Positions 1 through 15,980 of a stretch of DNA of 64,000 nt are shown one piece after another (within the stretch, counting starts at the first letter, position 1; the number at the start of each line of letters is the position of its first letter). The DNA lies in contig NC_050477.1 of the NCBI RefSeq assembly GCF_013373865.1, positions 6,594,869-6,658,868 of the forward strand, written 5' to 3'. The notes under the pieces are model-generated. The model worked only from the letters and a program-made list of their open reading frames with translations. It was not told where the DNA came from and made no database searches. The DNA is from Monomorium pharaonis (lineage: Eukaryota > Arthropoda > Insecta > Hymenoptera > Formicidae). The translations under genes and the position numbers were made by a program.

Positions 1-264
1 AGTGTCTAGAAAACTTAAAGCATTATCATTTTCTATTTCATATTGTAAAATGTAAGCGGGGATGATAACTGTTGAGAACATTGAGCATATCATTAATTTT
101 CGATGTCGGTATAATAGAGAAAATATCGTCAACGTACCTATAGAACATTCTCTAATATTAAATGGTAATTGTTTTATACAATGTGTCTCCAAATCGTCCA
201 TGACGATGTCAGCTAGTATGGGAGAGAGCGGGGATTCCATTGGACTACCGAAGATCTGTTTATC
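1..264 (-). pseudogene. Penelope-like retroelement reverse transcriptase fragment (broken)
   Basis: On the minus strand the palm motifs of a reverse transcriptase appear in order. A GSPMESPLSPILAD block followed by MDDLE starts near 249. FYRYVDDI lies at about 145-122 and carries the catalytic Asp pair. A block containing NSYHPRLHFT ends near 44, and EIENDNALSFLDT runs to the window edge. This order is typical of Penelope-like elements. The motifs lie in three consecutive frame segments, with breaks near 150 and near 40 (a TGA at about 40-38), so it is a decayed copy and not a working gene. No endonuclease part is visible; the piece continues off the left edge. The reading comes from manual reverse translation. 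A related RT class (another non-LTR or telomerase-like lineage) is possible but fits less well. Confidence 0.78.
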
Positions 265-1053
265 TGAAGATCTGCACTTGAGGAGGATCGAAACCAACGA
301 TTGAAACGTTGTGCTCTACTTAATTAAATATATTTAAGGCCAGTCAGGTCGAACTTAACGATTGCATTGTTTTTTTACACTCACTGGCGAACAAAGGATT
401 ATACCATTACTTTAAAAATCAATTTCAACTTACTCGGCAATCCACATACAAGTTTACACTATATGTATAATAATAATTATAAATGTAATTGTCTAAAGAA
501 GATGAAAAATTATTATTATTGTAAATTATCATTAATAAATATTGCGCGTCTTAACTTCTCGTTATTTCTTCAGTTTAAAAATTTTACTTGTTAACATTGC
601 AGTTTAAAATTGCAGCCACGGCATTATAAAAATATTTGTGGTAGACAGTTGGCCTAAAAGCACGCAAGAGTTTCTCGTTTCGCCGGATACCTTTGGAAAC
701 ACATTAAGTCACGACGTGCTTAAAGTCGAAGATGACAAGGAACCAGCAGCGTCGAATGGCCTTCGCCACATAAGGCTCACGCAAACACACGAGACTAAGC
801 CCAGAAATGCGAGCAAGGAGCAGCCAGGTATAAAAGACGAGCGTCTCGAAGCGGGGGCGGGAAGACGGAAAAGAGAAAGAGAGAGAGAGAGAGATAGATA
901 GAGAGATGAAAGCGCGGGCCTGAAGAGCCAAGGATGAAGGGCTGTGAAGGCGTCCTTAATGAGACCCATTCCACTAGATACCACGAGATTCGTCGAGTCT
1001 ACCACCATGGGTTTCTCTCCTCGGGAGGTAACAGAGAAAGAGAGAAAACGTAA

Positions 1054-1055
<2 letters not shown>
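265..1055. other. Intergenic/intronic stretch, no gene seen
   Basis: AT-rich to about 600, then more mixed. It contains a purine-rich GA run near 875-905. No conserved coding exon, RNA gene or inverted repeat was recognised. Open frames here are short or made of simple repeat. Confidence 0.5.
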
Positions 1056-1128
<73 letters not shown>

Positions 1129-1176
1129 ACACACACACACACACACCACACCACACCACACCACCACCACCACCAC
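1056..1176. repeat. (AC)n microsatellite with CCA-type interruptions
   Basis: About 36 uninterrupted AC units run to 1127. The tract then decays into CCACA and CCA units up to about 1176. Long cysteine-valine or histidine-threonine reading frames across it are artefacts of the repeat. Confidence 0.97.
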
Positions 1177-2957
<1,781 letters not shown>

Positions 2958-2990
2958 CTTTGGAGAGCCCCGGGTACCCGGGGCCCAAAG
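2958..2990. repeat. GC-rich perfect palindrome with extended arms
   Basis: GCCCCGGGTACCCGGGGC at 2967-2984 is an 18-bp perfect palindrome. It is flanked by CTTTGG (2958-2963) and CCAAAG (2985-2990), which extend the symmetry past a 3-nt bulge (AGA, 2964-2966). It lies in a CpG-rich block that resembles a regulatory region. It could be a dimeric protein binding site or a cruciform-prone site; its function is unknown. Confidence 0.85.
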
Positions 2991-5011
2991 ATCGGGTGAC
3001 GTAAGCGGGAGCCTCTTAAGGTATCCTGCGCGCTTCCACGAGAAGCGGACACATCGGATATAAATCGTCTTCTCCTCTCTTTTCTCTTGTCGCTCCGTTA
3101 AATACATCGAAAACAAGAACGCATAGTTCTTGAACCTTTTTACATCGTTTTACTCTACTGTTTACTGCAATGTCTGCAACACATTCTTTATCGCGTCATT
3201 TGTTTCGCTTTTTAAAAAAATCTCTTTGATATATCTACGTCGTTTACATTCATAAATAATCCCTAGCTCTCTTTAATTATTCCAAAACTCTTTCACATCA
3301 TGCAGAGAAAAGTTTCACTCTATATGTAATATTTCTTTTTTGTATTTAATCTTTATGTCAATTTGCAATTAGATTTTATAATTGTGTAGAAAATTATTTG
3401 CCACTTTACGTACTAGGTACTGTCACGAACTCTACGGGCGGACGTTCTTTGCATAGCTCTCAAATCTACTTCTACCGCTAATGGAAATAACGCGCCGGGC
3501 GTTATTGCAACTTCAACTCACGCTGGCTTAGCTGATGCAGCTACAGTTGAATAAACATCGGCAGAAGGCGGCGATGCGACGCGACCGCGTCGAGCGTCGG
3601 GCGACGAAACAACTTGCGCGACAACACATCCGCGCAAATAACGAGGCCGGGCATTATCGTTCGGCCGCGGACATGCGAATCTGCCGATTACGCGCGTCAA
3701 CGGCCATTAATAAAAGCGCGACAGAAAGCCGCGGAGAAGGAAAGAGGAACGGGGAAAAGATGAGCGAGAAGTAATCGCTCGTTAAAGGTATGAAAAAAGG
3801 TAGTGAATATTCTATTCGGGGGAACGGAAGAGGGAAGGAGAAACGCGAGGGACGCGATTGTGAATAGTGAATCGAATGCGCGCGACGTTGATACGGCGCG
3901 ACTACTTCTCGTCCTAACGACAGACAAGTTTTTCCCAGCGAGAGAAAAGACCACGCGCGCCGTTTATTACCCTTATGAAATAGCGAAGCGGCACAATTAT
4001 TTCATGCGTGCGCCACCTCTGTCGTAACATCTATCTCCGATTGGCCGCTTCGAGATGCGCTCGTGCGAGAATATTAAACACTGTAAAACAGTGTAAAACA
4101 GTACAACAGCCTTTGTTAAGCTTTCGTGAGCTTCAAGGTTAGCTTCGATTCAGCTTAGACGAGCTTAGACCAAGATAATCAGCGAGAGAAAAAACACCGT
4201 TAGTTTAATTTTACCACGATAAATTAGATTTGAAATCTCTGCTTGTTAGCGTAGAAAGCATATAGTGACCGTAAAAACGACTGGGAGGAGCGTGTTCGAT
4301 ATTATTGCCGGTGCTCATTTTGTTAATCGCCATTGTTAATTAAATAGAATCACGATCCTCTTGCCTGCGAACGATCCTGATTACGAAGACTCTCGCGACG
4401 GTAGTAAAGATGCTTAGAATATCCTGGCGATATTGATACTTTACCTCAGATGTACAAGTATTTTTAATATTCACACTTTGTCACCTCCTAACGTTGCGTT
4501 AGCTAAGTATTTCAAGAGGCAGTAACAAATAAAGAAGCTAATAAACTAACTATTGCGCTTAAGAAATATACTTTTATAACACATATAATTATAATAATTA
4601 TGCTGCTCCAATTAAAAAATTAATTGACATCTGTGCCGCCATTTATTTAAAGTTAATCGTATTTTTCTTCTTTTTTTTCCTTTTATACTAATTTGTAAAT
4701 ATAATATAGATATTTTTACGTCACTAATTATAAGTAAATTTCGCTTCAAGCATTTCTCTTATTCGTATTCACATTAGTGCTATTTACATCACATATAATT
4801 AAATCACTTTGTATTTATCTTGTCACACACATGCACACACACAAAACGCACGCATACACGCATGCTCATATTATGTGTATATGTGCATATTGCTGTCCTT
4901 AAGGGCTTTTTTCTTCAAATACTCAATAATTATTGTTATTCGCATTGCCCTTTAATATTGTAAACTTGTGATTGCAAAAATTTAATTCATGCCAATCAAC
5001 AATGCAAAAAA

Positions 5012-5014
<3 letters not shown>
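2991..5014. other. Stretch without recognised gene; mixed composition
   Basis: CpG-rich patches at about 2990-3080 and 3430-4060 alternate with AT-rich DNA at about 3120-3410 and 4440-5010. A tripled motif around GTAAAACAGT lies at about 4082-4106. No coding exon or RNA gene was recognised. Confidence 0.4.
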
Positions 5015-5044
<30 letters not shown>

Positions 5045-5046
5045 TG
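5015..5046. repeat. (TATG)n microsatellite
   Basis: About eight TATG units in AT-rich DNA, followed by imperfect ATATGT units to about 5068. Confidence 0.9.
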
Positions 5047-7180
5047 CATGATATATATGTATGTATATGAAATAATTATAAAGTGATATTGATATTTGCG
5101 AAATAAACGTGCACGTCAAGTTACCAGAACTCCATTCACGTTACTTTTATTTAAATTTGAATGCTCCAGATTCGGACAATGGACCCGTTCAACGATCGCG
5201 AAAACTGTTCTACACGCGAATAATAATCAATCGACGAAATTACATGGAATTACCGCATATACCGAAGTTTTCATGCAAACGATTCGTATGATGCACGTAA
5301 AATTCTTTCAGATTGGTAGTGATTTTGAAACGCGCTAAAGGCGGACGCGTGCTCGATCAACGTCGGCGCGCAGCGAGAGAACGCTAACAAATGCCCCCTT
5401 CATCGCAGGAAGGAGTTGAGTACCGTGGGGTGAACTAACAGAAGGGACATATGCAGAATCGGTAGAATGCGGAGGAAGAGCACGTGGTGAAATTCTTGAC
5501 GCGCGCGGAAGCGTGCGCTTTGAATAAACACAGATCTTCCACAATAGCTAATCGTAAGAATGGGAAACGAGTCTACCGTAATAATATCCTCCCACGATAT
5601 CGGTAACATTTAATCACTTGGTAAATGGGTTGCTCACTAATACTGTAAAAAAATCTCGCTCTCGTAAAAAGTAATCTTAAATTTAATTAACGTAACATTT
5701 TAACATATTTTTTGCTGATAAGTTGTACATTTTCCATATTTATCACTGAACAAATTTATGTTTGATACATTAAAGCTTAAGAAAATGTGAAACATGGCAG
5801 ATTAAATCTTCGTAGCAATTTTGATACAAAATTTTGATTAAAGAATCTTTCACTTAATTTGCTCTGCAGTGCTCGAGAGAACATTCGGCAGTTCTGGGAC
5901 ACCCTGTGCGGCGTAACTTCACTTCTCGTCCCGCCGCGCAATCTCACGTCCGTGTCGCAACGGACTGGGACACGTACATACACGAGCGCGGATTCGCGCA
6001 TGAACGTGCACGCCGAGTCGGGCATTACGGGTCCCTCTGGCCTGTATATATCGCTGTGATTATATTACAGTCTAGATGTATATATCGCTATGATTATATT
6101 ATAGATTGGACGACACCTAACGTCGGCAGAACGGGTCAGAGGAGGAGAGGATTCCGAACAATCTCCACTCACGCCTCAGACGCTCCGAAGTGCGTGATCC
6201 ATGCAGTGAGAGAGACATGTCGTTTTCGGTGTGTCAGCACTTGCGCGCGCGCACGTGTGTGTATGTGTGTGTACAGGTGAGCATTTCGCGCGTACTTCAA
6301 ATACACGTGCCATTGTACGACACAATCGACATTACCCCCCTGGGGTTTTTGCTTCTTCCCCCTGAACCTGCGCGCTATTAAACGAAACTCGTCCTTCGCG
6401 CGAGAGCACTTGTCAGCGCTTAAGTAAAGAAGACAAAGATAGAGATAGATAGATAGATAGATACAGAGAGGGACGGAAGTATGTATAACGAGGGAAATTG
6501 GTGCCAAAAGTCGCGGCTTTCTCCGGAATCCTCAGCGATCTTGGAGTTCTACCTCTTCTCGATGTTGAGAGGAGAGAGGGGGGAGGTATAGTGTCAGTTA
6601 AATAATTCATGAGGCTCCGGGGCGCGATGAATTCCAACGGAATATTTGGTAACACAATACGGAATATTTATAGAAACGTAATTTACCCAAGATCGAGCAT
6701 TGTCCGGAGAACAGAATTCTTACTTGTTTATCGCGAGGTCACGATCGATCTTCTCATGAAGGATTCTCAGGGGGGGAGGGGGGGTTGAAAAGCGCCTCGG
6801 GCAATAAAATTGTCGCTTCATTTGCAGACTTTAGCGAATAACGCTGGGTAAAGGAATGACGAGAACGTAATCCTGCTGTAGCGGATAGCGAGATCGGCGA
6901 TTCTTGGAGTGGCCATCTGACGGGGTGGTTAAAAACTCGCTTGTACCAGCACAGGAATGACGAGAGAGTGCAGCTTCGATCGTCTTCCACCACGTGGACG
7001 ATATCGCCTTCGGTAAATGCCTTCGTCACGCGAGGGGTGAACCGTTTATAGTTTACAAGGAAGTCAGCCTTTTTCTCCCTCTCTCTACCGCGCGCGAACA
7101 CATCCCCCGTACGGCCCTTTCTTGGAGGTTGCCGCCACCGCGAGAGGGGCAGGGGGTAGCTCGGTTCACCCGCCAACCAA
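5047..7180. other. Stretch without recognised gene; CpG-rich patches
   Basis: CpG-rich patches at about 5160-5560 and 5870-6650 resemble promoter or enhancer DNA. A short GATA microsatellite lies at about 6440-6463. A donor-like CAG/GTGAGC occurs at about 6275 on the plus strand, but no convincing exon precedes it. Nothing else was recognised. Confidence 0.4.

Positions 7181-7215
<35 letters not shown>
7181..7215. repeat. (CT)n microsatellite
   Basis: A CT run with one TTT interruption, in GC-rich DNA. Confidence 0.95.
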
Positions 7216-7525
7216 ACGCATCGCAACCTTTCCTCTGTCCGGCCTTACACGAAGCCGGCTGTCGTGAGAACGATAATCGTTTTATCCATGTGAGAGCAGC
7301 AAGACGTGTATCACCTGTTTGTTTTCTCAAAGCTTCGCTCGGAAATGATCACTCGTTCCGCTTGGTGATATCGTACGCGAAAAATTCAACTTTGCGGAGT
7401 CGAGTTTCGTTTCAATATACTAACTTTTCTAAATAGAATCGCAATGCCGAGAAACTAGAGAAAAGCGGAATATCAAAAAGATATGCATTTCGATTAACTA
7501 CTGTTAGTTTGATAAGAGAAAGAAG

Positions 7526-7572
<47 letters not shown>

Positions 7573-8481
7573 CGAATAATCCAATTCGAAGTCTTTGGGT
7601 GAATACTCGCAAGTTTTCATTAACACCGAAAAAGAACGATTTAACTTAAAAGCATGAACAAATCCTTCTTTTTAAAGTATGAATTTAAATTAAGTTTGCA
7701 GGTACACAACTCTTGAGAGACTTAATAGGTGCATGTATACCTCTGTAAATCGATAATGAAGATACAGTTCTATCGCTATTGCTTCTAACAAAGGAATCAA
7801 GGAATTGCGATCAAGGTAAAGGCAGGAAAATTCGAAGAATTTCACTTATCGATCAAAGTAAATGTTTTTTCAGACACGCTTGTTCGCGAAAAAACGAGAG
7901 TGATCTTTTCCTTCGTTCAATCAATATTTATCGTGGAATTGAAAGGATTACAACATACAAATACGTATATTAATTTATATCGGGCTTCAAAACAATTTTT
8001 ACAACTGATTAACTTTTCAAATTAACTTGATGAAATTTAGCGATTCAGTAATTATGACAAATTGTTTAATTGCTCCAAATTAAAAATTTCCTTCTCCTCT
8101 AAAACAATACGTGCCGCATTTTTCCTTTATTCTTTGTATCTCATTTCTCTTTTAATTATTTGTATCTCATTTCAGAAATATGATACATATAGCCATATGT
8201 GCTGATAATACTCGTTCGATATTACAATGTATAAAGTCAAAGTTTGCGATTCGAGCGGTTAATTACCGATTGACCGTTCACCCTACAGCAACTACCTGAT
8301 CGAATAAGCAGCTAACGAAATTTCCGGCTAATTGAAACCGCTATGAGGCAGCCGCTAGCATTCCGATATACAGCGTTCGGTCGTTCTTTCGATCGATCGG
8401 CATGATTCGCGATATACGACGAATCGACGGCAGTGATAGTCATTCAGTGCGTCTATGTATCTCTGGTGCCCTTCGTCCCAG

Positions 8482-8484
<3 letters not shown>
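7216..8484. other. Stretch without recognised gene; contains (AG)n
   Basis: A pure AG run of about 39 bp lies at 7530-7568. The rest turns AT-rich from about 7620 and CpG-rich again from about 8240. No exon was recognised. Confidence 0.45.

Positions 8485-8535
<51 letters not shown>
8485..8535. repeat. (TC)n microsatellite
   Basis: A pure TC run of about 50 bp. About 75 bp downstream, four tandem TGTAAA units lie at about 8610-8632. Confidence 0.96.
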
Positions 8536-8536
<1 letters not shown>

Positions 8537-11500
8537 TCTACCTCTCGTCCTCTCTCTTGCTCGCTCGTCCTTTAACGAGGCTGGTCGAGGGTCGATCCCC
8601 GTTCGACATGTAAATGTAAATGTAAATGTTGAACAAGATCCCGTCAGGGTTTCCCAACCTCGAGTAAGAGGCACGTCGACAAACTAATGCTTCGATAGTT
8701 GGAGAGAGAGAAAGAGAGAAGAGCAGTCTCTGAGAGCCACTCGTGCTGGGGACACTCGCTGACTCCCTCTCTCTCCCCCCCGCCCTCTCGGTATGTGGCA
8801 AGAGTGTTGCGACCATCTCCGACACAGTTGGCAGTGGTGATCAATCTTGCTCTTGGAGACCAAAGACACATTCCAACCGCCCACCTCTTCTCGTGCGGGA
8901 GAACAATAAAAGCCGAGCAATAAAAAGTCCTGGCGGCGATAACGCGGCCACCTTAGACGCGCCAGTCGCGTTACGATAACACGCCTTCGAGAGTTGATTC
9001 ATTATCGATCGCTACTCCTCCCTATTTTCCCTAACGCCAAATCTTTGTTTTTAAACAAAAATGATCGATAAATTTGTTTTAATGATGAATTCTTTCTGAA
9101 ATTCCAAGTTGTTTACCTTAAAACAATAAAACGATTCTACAATTAAACGATTAAAAACAGAAGGCAATAATTAATTGGTGCTTTCACATAAAGCTCACTT
9201 TTTTACGTTAAAAAAATGATTTTTATATCGTATAATATATAATTGTAATATTGTGTACGAATATTCTGTTAATATAAAAGTTAATAAAAAAGTAAATAGA
9301 AAATATTTCTTTTTTTTGTGATGAAAAACGGCTTGTTATTCCGCGCGTTGAACACATCTGGTAACATTTAATGGCGTAGGATAATTTCCGGGAACAAGGA
9401 TGAGAACCGCTTGGGATTTCAGTGGGCGGCGTTGGTCCCCTCATCAAATGCTTGTCATACCGTTCTTACCCTCAAACTCCGGAGCCTAACGGATCCCAAC
9501 AGCCGAGTAAAGCTCGTACCCCGCACCCCCGTCGTATACACAACGAGAAAGAGGATTGTGCGTGCGTGTTCGTGTGCATGTGATGGGAAGCGGACTCGAC
9601 TACCCCAATGGACATCGTAGACCAACGTTTAAAAAGCCATAGGCTGGAGCGATACGCCCCTGTGGATGGATGGGAATTATGCCGCTAAAACTCACCAATT
9701 ATGAAACCCGAACGGCTCGTTTTCTCTCTCTCTCTCTCTCTCTCACTTTCCTTTAATCTTAAACGCACCAAAGTATCTCCTTCAAATATACAAAGAAAAA
9801 TGAGTAATTAATTTTTGACGGAATTTGCAACTGCAAACCATTAATACGAATATCACACGTTGATTATTATCGATATACATTTAAAACACTTTAATGGAAT
9901 ATTACAAAAAGGAACAAATTTGACAGAAAATAATTTAGATTAAATGTAATTTTCATAATTTTATATTAATAATAAAAAAAGTAGAAGAAAGTTACAATTA
10001 AAGTGCGATAAAACTTAAAACTTAAATTTGGATTTATCGACTTACGACCTAAACTGATGCGCAAGAAGTACGTAACGACAAGAGGAATGGCTTGTAAAAC
10101 GTAAAGTAGAAAATCGACGCGTCAGATGGAAGAGAGCGTGCAATTGTATTCCGAGATGCTCGGAGAAACAGTTACTATCCAGCCGGGGCGTCAGCGATAT
10201 AACATGTATTTACGATGGGTCAAACAATGGGAGAGAGGACGAGATGAACAGAATCCCTTTCGATGTATCATAGTCCATCATCCGCCGCGGTGAAAAGGAC
10301 CATTCGTCTGATTACGATTTCGCGAAATCCTGCGCGCCCATCCACATGACGGATTAATCAGGGGAAACCGCGCATCATTTCTTGCCCCCTTTCCCCGCTA
10401 TTAATTAATCCTTACGATTAATCGCTTCGAGTACTTCTCGTTGGGCAGTGAATCGTTCTTATATATTTGCACAATCTAACTTAAATAAAAATAATAATAA
10501 TAAAATAAAAACACATTAATGTGTTGTAATTTATTATTTGTTAATTGTTAAATAACTTCCTATACGTAAACGTATGAAAGGAATCGAATAACATGTTCGA
10601 AGACACGGAGAAATTATGTAAATTACAAACGTGTCGTACATAAATATCACCACGGTATTCTAGCAAAGTTAACGAACAAAATTAAATAGCAATGTGCGCT
10701 TAATACCCGCGGCTGCAAGTTAGTATTTTACGGTAGTTCTGAAAACACTTAAAAATCGGCCAATGTCTTTTCTACACTTTGTTGCCGGTGCACCGAGTTA
10801 TGATCCTGGCGCCGCGCCGTAAAGAGGGAAGAAGAAATTTCGGTGCGTTCGAGCAGCGCGACAAGGAAGGAGCGAGAGAGCGGCCGTAAAAACTTTGGAG
10901 CGTTTCCATTATTCCGAGAGAGGAAGTAAAACGCGCCGAGAAAGACCCCGACCGTGGGGTTTTAAAGAGTTTTCAGCGTTGGCGAGCTTGTTACATAAAT
11001 CGTGAAAGGTTGATACGAAAATGAGAATATACTTTTATAACGTTCTCCTGTCTCGCGCATGTCCCCTTAAATTCTATGAGACAAAATTAAATACGCCCGT
11101 TTCAATATATGAGTTTACGCCCTTGTACCTTAATTAACGTAGAATAATAAGAGCAAAAAGGTTTAATTAAATAAAGCTTCGAAACGGAGTTAATCTTGCC
11201 AAAAAAGATATTTCTAATTGCATCCTTCTCAGCCACACAAATATCTATCGCTTGATTAATCTGATTTAATTTTGCACAATTTTTACAAAAGAATCGTCCT
11301 TACGTTTGCTCTTTTTTTTTTTTTTATGACGACTGTGCAATTTGTTGCTGCGAATGGTTCCGTCTAGCCCGACTTTCCTCTCTTTCAAAGCTCAACGAAG
11401 CCTCCGGCGAACATTTTCAATTTTCACTCCTCGTACCAATTCGGACGAGCCATTCGGCGAACAATTAGTCGCCGAACGATTTGATTAGCGATTGTCATCG

Positions 11501-12522
11501 ACAAATTTTTTTCCGTCCCCCGATACGCGGAAAAAAGCTCACGACCGACCGACCGACGGTCAGATCATTTTCATGCGGCAATCCCAATTTTTTATTCGCC
11601 CAATTACAACGTAATTCTTCAATCGCCACGCGAATGCAGCAGAGTCCCTCCAAACAATATTCGGAGGCCACGTCGTATTCGAGTAATTTTTTTCAGTTAA
11701 TTCTTTCTCTTCCCGAATATTCCTCCTTCAATATTTTTCCGTTACAACAAGCATTCACAAAACCAATCTTGCAACCAATAAATCGTTCGTTCTATTGACC
11801 ATTAAAAAATTCATCACTGCATGTATGTTTCGTTTCGAATTCATAAGCAATTCTCACAAATCCAAGTAAGATTGGACATATCTTTGAAACATATCGAAAC
11901 ATACTATTTTTCTTATTTTTCTCTAAAGCGTAAACAAACAAATCTTGCCTAATATACATATAATATTTATATAATCTATGCTTGTGTAGTTGAACAGAGT
12001 TGTACAAAGTTTCAGTTTCATACAGCATGTAATGATGATAAACCACAAACGCGTAATTTTACGAGAAATGAAAACGTTGTATTCCTTGCCCTCCTTTTAC
12101 ACAGAAGAGGCAATAAAGCAATAAACGGCGAGATTTTTGATATAAAATCCCGTGCGGGCGATCTCTCTATGAGAGGGCGAGGCGCGTAGAATCCGCGGAA
12201 TCTGGAGCACGAAACGACACGGCGAACCGGCACGAAAGGGCGCGGGAAGGCAACGCGAGGAACGAGTCTGCTGGAGGTGGAGATAGGGACGGGAGGAGAG
12301 CGAGAGAAAGAAAAGAGAAGAAAGAGACGGCGAAACAAAGCGGCGTCCCTTTGTCCCGTTCTCGCATCGCTCTCGTGCTCGCGCGCTCACCCAGGCGCAT
12401 TTTGCAAAGAGCGCGTCGCGAGACTCTTGTTGTCCCCGCGATATTACTTCCTACATTTGCGCAAATTATATCGCTGCGGCAGAGACGCTGTCGCTGCCGC
12501 TGCTGCCGTCGCTGCTGCTGCA
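8536..12522. other. Long stretch without recognised gene
   Basis: Alternating CpG-rich patches (8540-9010, 9390-9720, 10130-10470, 10780-11010, 11370-11660, 12100-12450) and AT-rich DNA. A short CT run lies at 9722-9744 and a T run near 11310-11325. I read both strands for conserved exons, including later groucho exons on the minus strand, and found none. Confidence 0.4.
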
Positions 12523-12681
<159 letters not shown>

Positions 12682-13701
12682 GTGAACGTTTGTTCGCCGC
12701 ACTTTTGTTCCCGCTTAACTTCTAATGCACGTCCGTGACACGAGAGATAACTATTAATCAAAGATGCGAGCTAGTAGGGGTCGGAGAACGAAGAGAGGAA
12801 GGAGAGGAGGAATGTTCACCTAGTTACGCCAACGCTATTGTCTAACTATATATACGTATGATCTACTATATCACCAATCTTTCTTTTTTAATCTTGTTTC
12901 AACAAAAACAATGACGAGTGAAAGAGAGCTCCTAATACGATCGCACGAGATAGCTAACGCGGTCGTGAAATGTTAAACTAAACTACACGTCTTTTTTAAT
13001 TTATATAAGAGCGCAAAAAAAAACATCCGAATACAAAGGGAGAAGGCTATTCCTCTGTGAAATCAACATGTACTCTTATTGGACAAAAATTTGATGATTG
13101 AGAAATGAGAAAGCAGTAATAAGGTATATATTTAAACAATTTGCTTGTATTATTATAATTCGTTGCGTAATTGTTATAAATGAGTAATTCCGCATCTTTT
13201 TTTATCCCGCGACAGAAAATTGCGGCTGCCATTATATACATATATTCTCCGGTCTTATCTCATACTCTTCGCTCTGTTTTACCCCCGTTGTTTCTCGACT
13301 TCCTCGCTTTTCACGGTTTTCTAGACATCGCGTCTTAAAACAACAGACGACTCTCGCGAATAACTATTTCGCCTTTTATTATCCTCCTCGCGAAGGATCG
13401 AGTTACAGAATTACGAGCGTGACGCTCGCCAGCGTGCATTCGTTTATTTGGTTGGCAAGCAAGGAGAATGGCTCGTTCGTCCTAACGTCTAGCTTTTCTG
13501 TTATACTGACGATCAACCGTCACGCGAAATACGTGACGGACTTGAAATACAAAAGACAAATGGTAACCGTGTCAAGCTAAAAAATATTTTTTTCTGGAAA
13601 TATATAATAATAATAACTTTTTTATTAAGTGTTCAAAACTCATTTCTTTCCGGTCGTCGTAAGATTATTAGATCTCACTCGGATTTTTAGTATTTTTTCC
13701 C

Positions 13702-13751
<50 letters not shown>

Positions 13752-15980
13752 ACATTCTACATGTCTTTTTGCGTATTACATATTTATACATCGTATTTAT
13801 ACAAATAAAAACGCAACTTGTGTTGAAAGTTTTACGCATGTATAAACAATTTTAAGAAAACACGTGAAACGTAAGATTTCGTTGGAAATACAGAATTCCA
13901 AAACCATTCATCTCATAAACCATCTTCCTTCTCATTCACAATCTTCAAGTCTGTAATTAACTTCAAATAAAATCAACGTGTATGTAGGATGAGGGTCGAA
14001 GTAGAACCCAGGATCTGCGCCGATTACGAGTCGGGCTGCTTTCAAAGCGTCACGCGTCACCTTATATTATTATAATATTATAGTATGCAGAAAAGATATC
14101 CTCCACATTACGAATATTTCAAGTGACAATTTTTTTACAATAATAATACGTAAAAAAATTTCATTTTCGACAAGATGATTCCTCTTAAGGGATCAATGAG
14201 AATTTTTATCCGGGCTGTTTGTCTTCGAATCGAAGAGAAGAATGTAAATGAGCAACCGCTCAATGATAACCGCGCGTTAAAGGCGATCGCGTGCCACGAC
14301 GATTATACTATACGTCCGCTGTTAATGGCGACTATACGTTACCGTTTTCTCCGTTAATAATATTATTACGCGAAATTTACATTAGAGTTTAATAAAAATT
14401 AATTTCCACTAAGAGATCGCTAATAATACCCTGGCAAAAAGACGCTCTTCGAATCGCACTAACGACGGAAGCAAAAGGCATTATACTTGTAATACTAGCT
14501 TAGAATTCTATAGCAGTACGCAATACATGACGAACAGTTTCCTGTTAAATAACAACGTTCGTAACGATATCTAATTTTGTTCTCTCGGATCAATTACAAC
14601 ACCTTAATAGTTGGTGAAATGGCGTAATTGTCAACTGCTGCCTTGCGCGTTATAAATTTTCTTATATTCTTCTCAAGAATAGAAAAGAAAGAGAAATTAT
14701 GAGTCACCGCGACAAAACTATAAATATCTTGGACATTTTTGCGATTTTTCTGAGGTCAATTACGTCGTCCGTTTCCGTTAGTCATGGCGATAATTATTAG
14801 CTCTGTTGAAAAAAATGTCACGTCACTCCGTCAATACCTACTCTTCACAATACTCGGGGGGGGGGGGGGGAATGATCGAGTTCGCTTGAACGCTTCCGAT
14901 TCTCCTTCGAGCAATTATACGTCGTTGCGTTATTAGTCACCGCGATAATTATCAGTCGTTTCGCGCGCGATATTACGAGGAGTATTACGGCGGCATGCGG
15001 CAGTGTGTTATCGCCGGCCCGCTTCGTATGCCCGTTGCCCGTTGCCCGTTGCTCGTCCGTCGTATACGCATCGAGTATACTCGTCGAAGAAACGATCGAG
15101 CCACTTTGTGCCCGTTGAGCAGAGCAGAGCAGAGCAGAGCAGAGCGGAGCGGCGCGGCGCCACATCAGCGTGAATAAGCAAACGAGTGGTGCCCACATAT
15201 CGTCCATTGGCCGGTTCTATGAACGGCAATTGTTGTACGTTGACTTGCGGGCTCTATAAATAATCCTCATAATTTCTAATGGTCCGCTCGATCTCTGTCT
15301 CTCTTTCCTTCGTCCTCTCTCCCTTTCTCTTTACGTTCGTGTATCAGCAAATTCGCCGGTGGTCTCGTTTCATCTCGCGGAGAGGGACTTTGAGCTTGTG
15401 CGACGCGTGAAATTACGACGGTAAAAAGAGTGGCACGAGCGGAGGTTGCGCCGTGCGCGGGGAACAATCAAACATATTCTTCGAATTAGCAACGCGAAGT
15501 GCGAGAGCGGTCGACTTGACTCCCACGTGCTCTTTCGCTTCCCTCGCGCAGACCCTCGCGGTAATTACACTATATTACCCTTTGACGTTCGGTATAATGG
15601 ATAGAACGCTAAGCAAAAGAATACCGGCGCGGCGCAAACGAAGAAACACTCGCCGCGCTCGCGCGCGCGCGCGCGCGCGTGGTAGTGCGCTGGGAAAATA
15701 CCCAACACAGAATAGAAAATGTTCGCTAACTTGATTGCTCGTAGGTTAAATTGAAATTTCGTTCAATTCGAATTCGCTTTAAATTAATTGAGAGAGCTGA
15801 GTTTACCAGCCGCGGCCGGCGTCTGTGCGCTTTTTTTCACAAATGCACATAAAAATTTTTACCCGCGCGTCTCTAATTTGCCATTCCACAGATTCTATGC
15901 CACGTAGCGAATTTGTTGCGTTTCTAGAGAAAAACGAGAAATGTATATACGGGTATAATATAGATTAATTATATACTTAC
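12682..15980. other. Stretch without recognised gene; probable groucho intron 1
   Basis: It contains a TC run (13705-13747), a G run of 15 (14856-14870), an AGAGC-type tandem (about 15117-15160) and a CG run (about 15658-15680). It lies directly downstream of the minus-strand donor at 15980, so intron sequence is the simplest reading. CpG density rises from about 14.8 kb towards the exon. Confidence 0.4.
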
